Positions 6,312 through 8,284 of a DNA stretch of 8,284 nt are shown piece after piece (position 1 is the stretch's first letter; each line of letters begins with the position of its first letter). The DNA is taken from the NCBI GenBank assembly GCA_025934545.1, contig JAICXV010000067.1, positions 1 to 8,284 on the forward strand, given 5' to 3'. The position numbers and the translations under genes are program-made. The notes below the pieces were generated by a model that did not search any database, had not been told where the DNA came from, and worked only from the letters and a program-made list of their open reading frames with translations. Origin of the DNA: Verrucomicrobiia bacterium. GTDB lineage: Bacteria > Verrucomicrobiota > Verrucomicrobiia > Limisphaerales > Palsa-1400.

Positions 6312-6581
6312 AATTTGCAATTGGTGTGTGTGAATTTGGAGAGGCCAAAGTCAATGCTGGCCCTAATTGACCGGTGTGTGCGTCCCGCGCTCCCGTCTGG
6401 AAGCGCTGGAGCGACCGTGGCCGCATTCACATTGGCTAACTTAACTATCACGTCATCAGCATGCGGCCCTCGGCTCCGAACCGCTTTCCGTTAGTTGCCA
6501 AATAGTTGACGTTTTTTGTGATGGCCCGGACTGCATTTGATTAGTCGCTGAGCCAAGCGATGGGGCGGCAGTGGATATGGG
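6312..6581 (-). other. 270-base spacer with inverted repeats; no gene or clear promoter seen
   Basis: This is the longest non-coding stretch. I see no ORF with a credible product, no tRNA, no convincing -35/-10 pair and no terminator with a U-tract after the decaheme gene. It does contain an 8-bp perfect inverted repeat GGCCGCAT/ATGCGGCC (6419-6426 and 6461-6468). Inside its 34-nt loop, 6432-6440 can pair with 6490-6501 outside it (9 bp with a 3-nt bulge), again giving pseudoknot order. A 6-bp CGCTCC/GGAGCG hairpin (6388-6393 and 6408-6413) and a short direct repeat of CACACACC on the minus strand (about 6323-6331 and 6372-6379) lie nearer gene 3. It may hold a promoter and a structured 5' leader for the downstream genes, but that is not shown. 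Confidence 0.4.
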
Positions 6582-7700
6582 CTATTTTACAACGGCGGAA
6601 CTCGTCGTGGACGGAGCGGCTGGCGCAATGGCCGCAACTTTTACAACAACGTTGGTGTAGCTGCGCGTGCTGTGGCACGTCGCGGTGCAGGAACCGCCGG
6701 TGGACGTTTGAGTGTAGTTGATTTTCAACATCCAACCGCCTTTCCCATACGGCACGGCATCGCGAATCTGATGTTTGTGAGTTGCCGCATGGGTCTCATG
6801 GCAGATCCGGCACGAACGACCGCGTTCAACTTTGTTCACGTGGACGTAGTGTAGATTCTTTTCGCCGTTGCGAAATTGTGTTGCGGTCGTCGTGGTCGCA
6901 GTCGCGAATGCTGACTCTTCGTGACATTGGAAACAGAGCGCGTAAAGCTTTGGGTCATAATTTGAATACAGACCAGTCGGATATTGGTCATTCAATACAC
7001 AGTAATTGTCCGAACCGTGTGGTAAATGGCAGGCGGTGCATTCTTTGGAAGCTACGGGGCCGTGTTGCTCGGGATTGTTGGTGAGCAACGTCTTCATGTT
7101 GGGCAATGGATGGCCCAGGTGATTGGTCAGCCCATCCTTGCCGTGGCAATCCATGCAAAGTTCAAAGGCGGGTTTTACCAGCAGATGCTCATTCTGTGTC
7201 GCGTGAGGGTTGTGGCAGTTCAAACATTTCTTCTGCAAGGTCAGCGCGCCATGTTTCACCTTGCAACTCGATGCGACGTTTTTGATCGGGTCATGACACG
7301 TCATGCACAGAGCATCGGGTTCATTGATGAGAAGTTTTACTTTGGTCGAATCATGCGGATTATGACAGAGCGTGCAATCGACCTCCATTGGCTTGTGTTT
7401 ATATTTTAACGTTACGAGCTTTTTGAAGTCGTCATGACACTCGATGCAACTGGCGCTGATGTTCGTATTCGACAGCGGCCCTGGATTTTTGGGGTCTTTG
7501 TTTTTGTGGCAACTGCTGCAGTCGTTTTTGTCCATGTCATACGCCTGGTGCGACGACACAGCTTTGACTGTCAGCGGCAGCAACAAGCTCTTGTCGGGCG
7601 CAATGATCTTTGCTTCGGCGAGCGGATTTTTCGCGGCCTCAGGCTGTCCGGTAACTGCCGCGAACAATAGCGCCGCGAATACTATGGAAATTGATTTCAT
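6582..7700 (-). CDS. periplasmic decaheme cytochrome c with a CX3CH tenth heme site
   Basis: A 372-residue secreted protein: Sec signal at about 1-23, then nine CXXCH motifs starting at residues 61, 85, 109, 132, 159, 182, 221, 256 and 297, and a tenth site C-T-A-T-C-H at 338-343 with three residues between the cysteines. Several sites have the C-x-x-C-H-x-P-H form of paired-CXXCH cytochromes (109-116, 159-166, 221-228), and the spacing falls into pairs. Size and heme count are close to the MtrA/DmsE decaheme family, which forms an electron wire through an outer-membrane porin, but I cannot assign it to that family by eye. Porin-cytochrome conduits of other phyla also contain such proteins. 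The C-terminal tail (about 350-372) is low-complexity Ala/Thr/Ser/Val. The ATG follows the stop of the OB-fold gene with no gap (TAAATG), so translation is probably coupled. It is the likely outermost carrier encoded here. No porin gene is in the window. Confidence 0.93.
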   Translation of the reverse strand: MKSISIVFAALLFAAVTGQPEAAKNPLAEAKIIAPDKSLLLPLTVKAVSSHQAYDMDKNDCSSCHKNKDPKNPGPLSNTNISASCIECHDDFKKLVTLKYKHKPMEVDCTLCHNPHDSTKVKLLINEPDALCMTCHDPIKNVASSCKVKHGALTLQKKCLNCHNPHATQNEHLLVKPAFELCMDCHGKDGLTNHLGHPLPNMKTLLTNNPEQHGPVASKECTACHLPHGSDNYCVLNDQYPTGLYSNYDPKLYALCFQCHEESAFATATTTTATQFRNGEKNLHYVHVNKVERGRSCRICHETHAATHKHQIRDAVPYGKGGWMLKINYTQTSTGGSCTATCHSTRSYTNVVVKVAAIAPAAPSTTSSAVVK

Positions 7701-8284
7701 TTATTCGACCGCTACTTTCGCGTTTTCGATCATAACCGGCCATTTGTAGCCGGAACCAAAGTCGCGATCTGTTGCCACCTTCCCGGTGACCAGCACCGTA
7801 TCGCCAACTTTCGTCGTCGCATCTGAAGTAACCATCAAATCATTATTGCCAGTCGCGCCTGTGCCGTCTTTGACGTGAATCCAATTTTTGCCCAAAATTT
7901 TTCCGTTATATTTGGTAACTTTGCCGCAAACGGTAACGGTTTTTCCCTTGAGACTATCCTTATTGGCAAAAACATCCGCGACGGTGATGCCGCCATCGGG
8001 CTTTTTGATTCCCGTCAAATCGACTTTTGGCGTCTTATTGACGGGTGGATGGCCAGCGGGCAACTGCCCCTCGGTCTTTACGGTTGGCGCCTCGGCGGCT
8101 TCAGCCGGCGCGCCATTGACGAAAACTTTGTCGGTGAAATAAACGGAATCGAAATCACGATTCAACGCGCGGCTGTGATAACCGGCAACAGCCATCGAAT
8201 TGGAGACAACCACGGCGTCGCCATATTTTACTTTCATTAACGGCGCCGCAGCCCAGACCTTCGCCTTGCCGGTATCAACCTGAA
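7701..8284 (-). CDS. two-domain OB-fold periplasmic-type protein (NrfJ-like plus nucleic-acid-binding-type OB fold), 5' end outside window
   Basis: The frame is open from the right edge to a TAA at 7701-7703 (193 visible residues). The methionine at 8237 is internal, because good family-like sequence (V-D-T-G-K-A-K-V-W-A-A-A-P) precedes it. The first part, to about residue 54, resembles the NrfJ-like domain often found beside respiratory cytochromes (V-K-Y-G-D, then H-S-R-A-L-N-R-D-F-D). A Pro/Ala-rich linker with P-A-G-H-P-P (75-80) follows. The second part (about 98-190) has the beta-strand pattern of an OB fold: V-T-V-C-G-K-V, then N-W-I-H-V-K-D-G-T-G, then V-G-D-T-V-L-V-T-G-K-V. Such proteins are often annotated as DNA-binding, but in this secreted, cytochrome-linked setting that is doubtful; assembly or accessory roles are more plausible and unproven. 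There is no CXXCH; the only cysteine in the second domain is C119. It is immediately followed by the decaheme gene. Confidence 0.85.
   Translation of the reverse strand, partial: QVDTGKAKVWAAAPLMKVKYGDAVVVSNSMAVAGYHSRALNRDFDSVYFTDKVFVNGAPAEAAEAPTVKTEGQLPAGHPPVNKTPKVDLTGIKKPDGGITVADVFANKDSLKGKTVTVCGKVTKYNGKILGKNWIHVKDGTGATGNNDLMVTSDATTKVGDTVLVTGKVATDRDFGSGYKWPVMIENAKVAVE

Noticed and set aside
6345..6352. TTGACT on the minus strand as a -35 box for the first monoheme gene
   Set aside because: No acceptable -10 hexamer lies 16-18 bases downstream before the start codon, so I do not report a promoter.
5790..6494. Plus-strand open frame of 234 codons over the monoheme genes
   Set aside because: It runs antisense across two clear cytochrome genes and the spacer; its protein has no recognisable domain or ribosome site. 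It is a shadow frame, as are the plus-strand frames at 424-930, 866-1252, 2750-3223, 4487-4936 and 7875-8240.

Overview
The window is a densely packed electron-transfer locus. Everything I can support as coding is on the minus strand, so it is transcribed from position 8284 towards position 1. Eight genes are visible. Six encode c-type cytochromes, together carrying 34 c-heme attachment motifs (32 CXXCH and 2 CX3CH). The other two are a periplasmic-type OB-fold protein (cut at the right edge) and a Tat-exported protein with four [4Fe-4S] clusters (cut at the left edge). I see no RNA gene, CRISPR array, mobile element or transposase.

In transcription order the genes are: (1) a two-domain OB-fold protein, 5' end outside the window; (2) a decaheme cytochrome c whose ATG directly follows the previous stop; (3) and (4) two small monoheme cytochromes that are a tandem duplicate pair; (5) a three-TM, heptaheme NapC/NirT-type membrane cytochrome resembling Geobacter ImcH; (6) an 11-heme periplasmic domain fused to a FdnI/HydC-type cytochrome b membrane domain, resembling Geobacter CbcL; (7) a membrane-anchored tetraheme cytochrome; (8) a Tat-dependent NrfC/PsrB-type Fe-S protein that overlaps gene 7 by four bases. 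Genes 7 and 8 look like the first two parts of a cytochrome/Fe-S/NrfD quinone-reactive complex (CbcSTU or Qrc style). An NrfD-like membrane subunit would be expected just left of the window.

Working model (inference): genes 5, 6 and 7-8 are three different quinone-reactive modules passing electrons between the membrane pool and the periplasm. The two monoheme cytochromes would be soluble shuttles, and the decaheme protein a periplasmic or outer-membrane wire. This fits extracellular or metal respiration, or the reverse direction with electrons entering from an external donor. No outer-membrane porin is in the window, so extracellular transfer is not shown.

The most unexpected non-coding signal is the 109-base spacer between the two monoheme genes. 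It holds two hairpins and then a compact H-type pseudoknot with perfect 9-bp and 8-bp stems, ending against the Shine-Dalgarno of gene 4. Other spacers (3893-3985, 5459-5539, 6312-6581) also hold inverted repeats, but no spacer shows a classical U-tract terminator.

The organism is a Gram-negative bacterium of moderate GC content. The style of the small cytochromes and of the intergenic palindromes suggests Verrucomicrobiota to me, but that is an impression with low to moderate confidence; Acidobacteriota or Desulfuromonadia relatives are not excluded.
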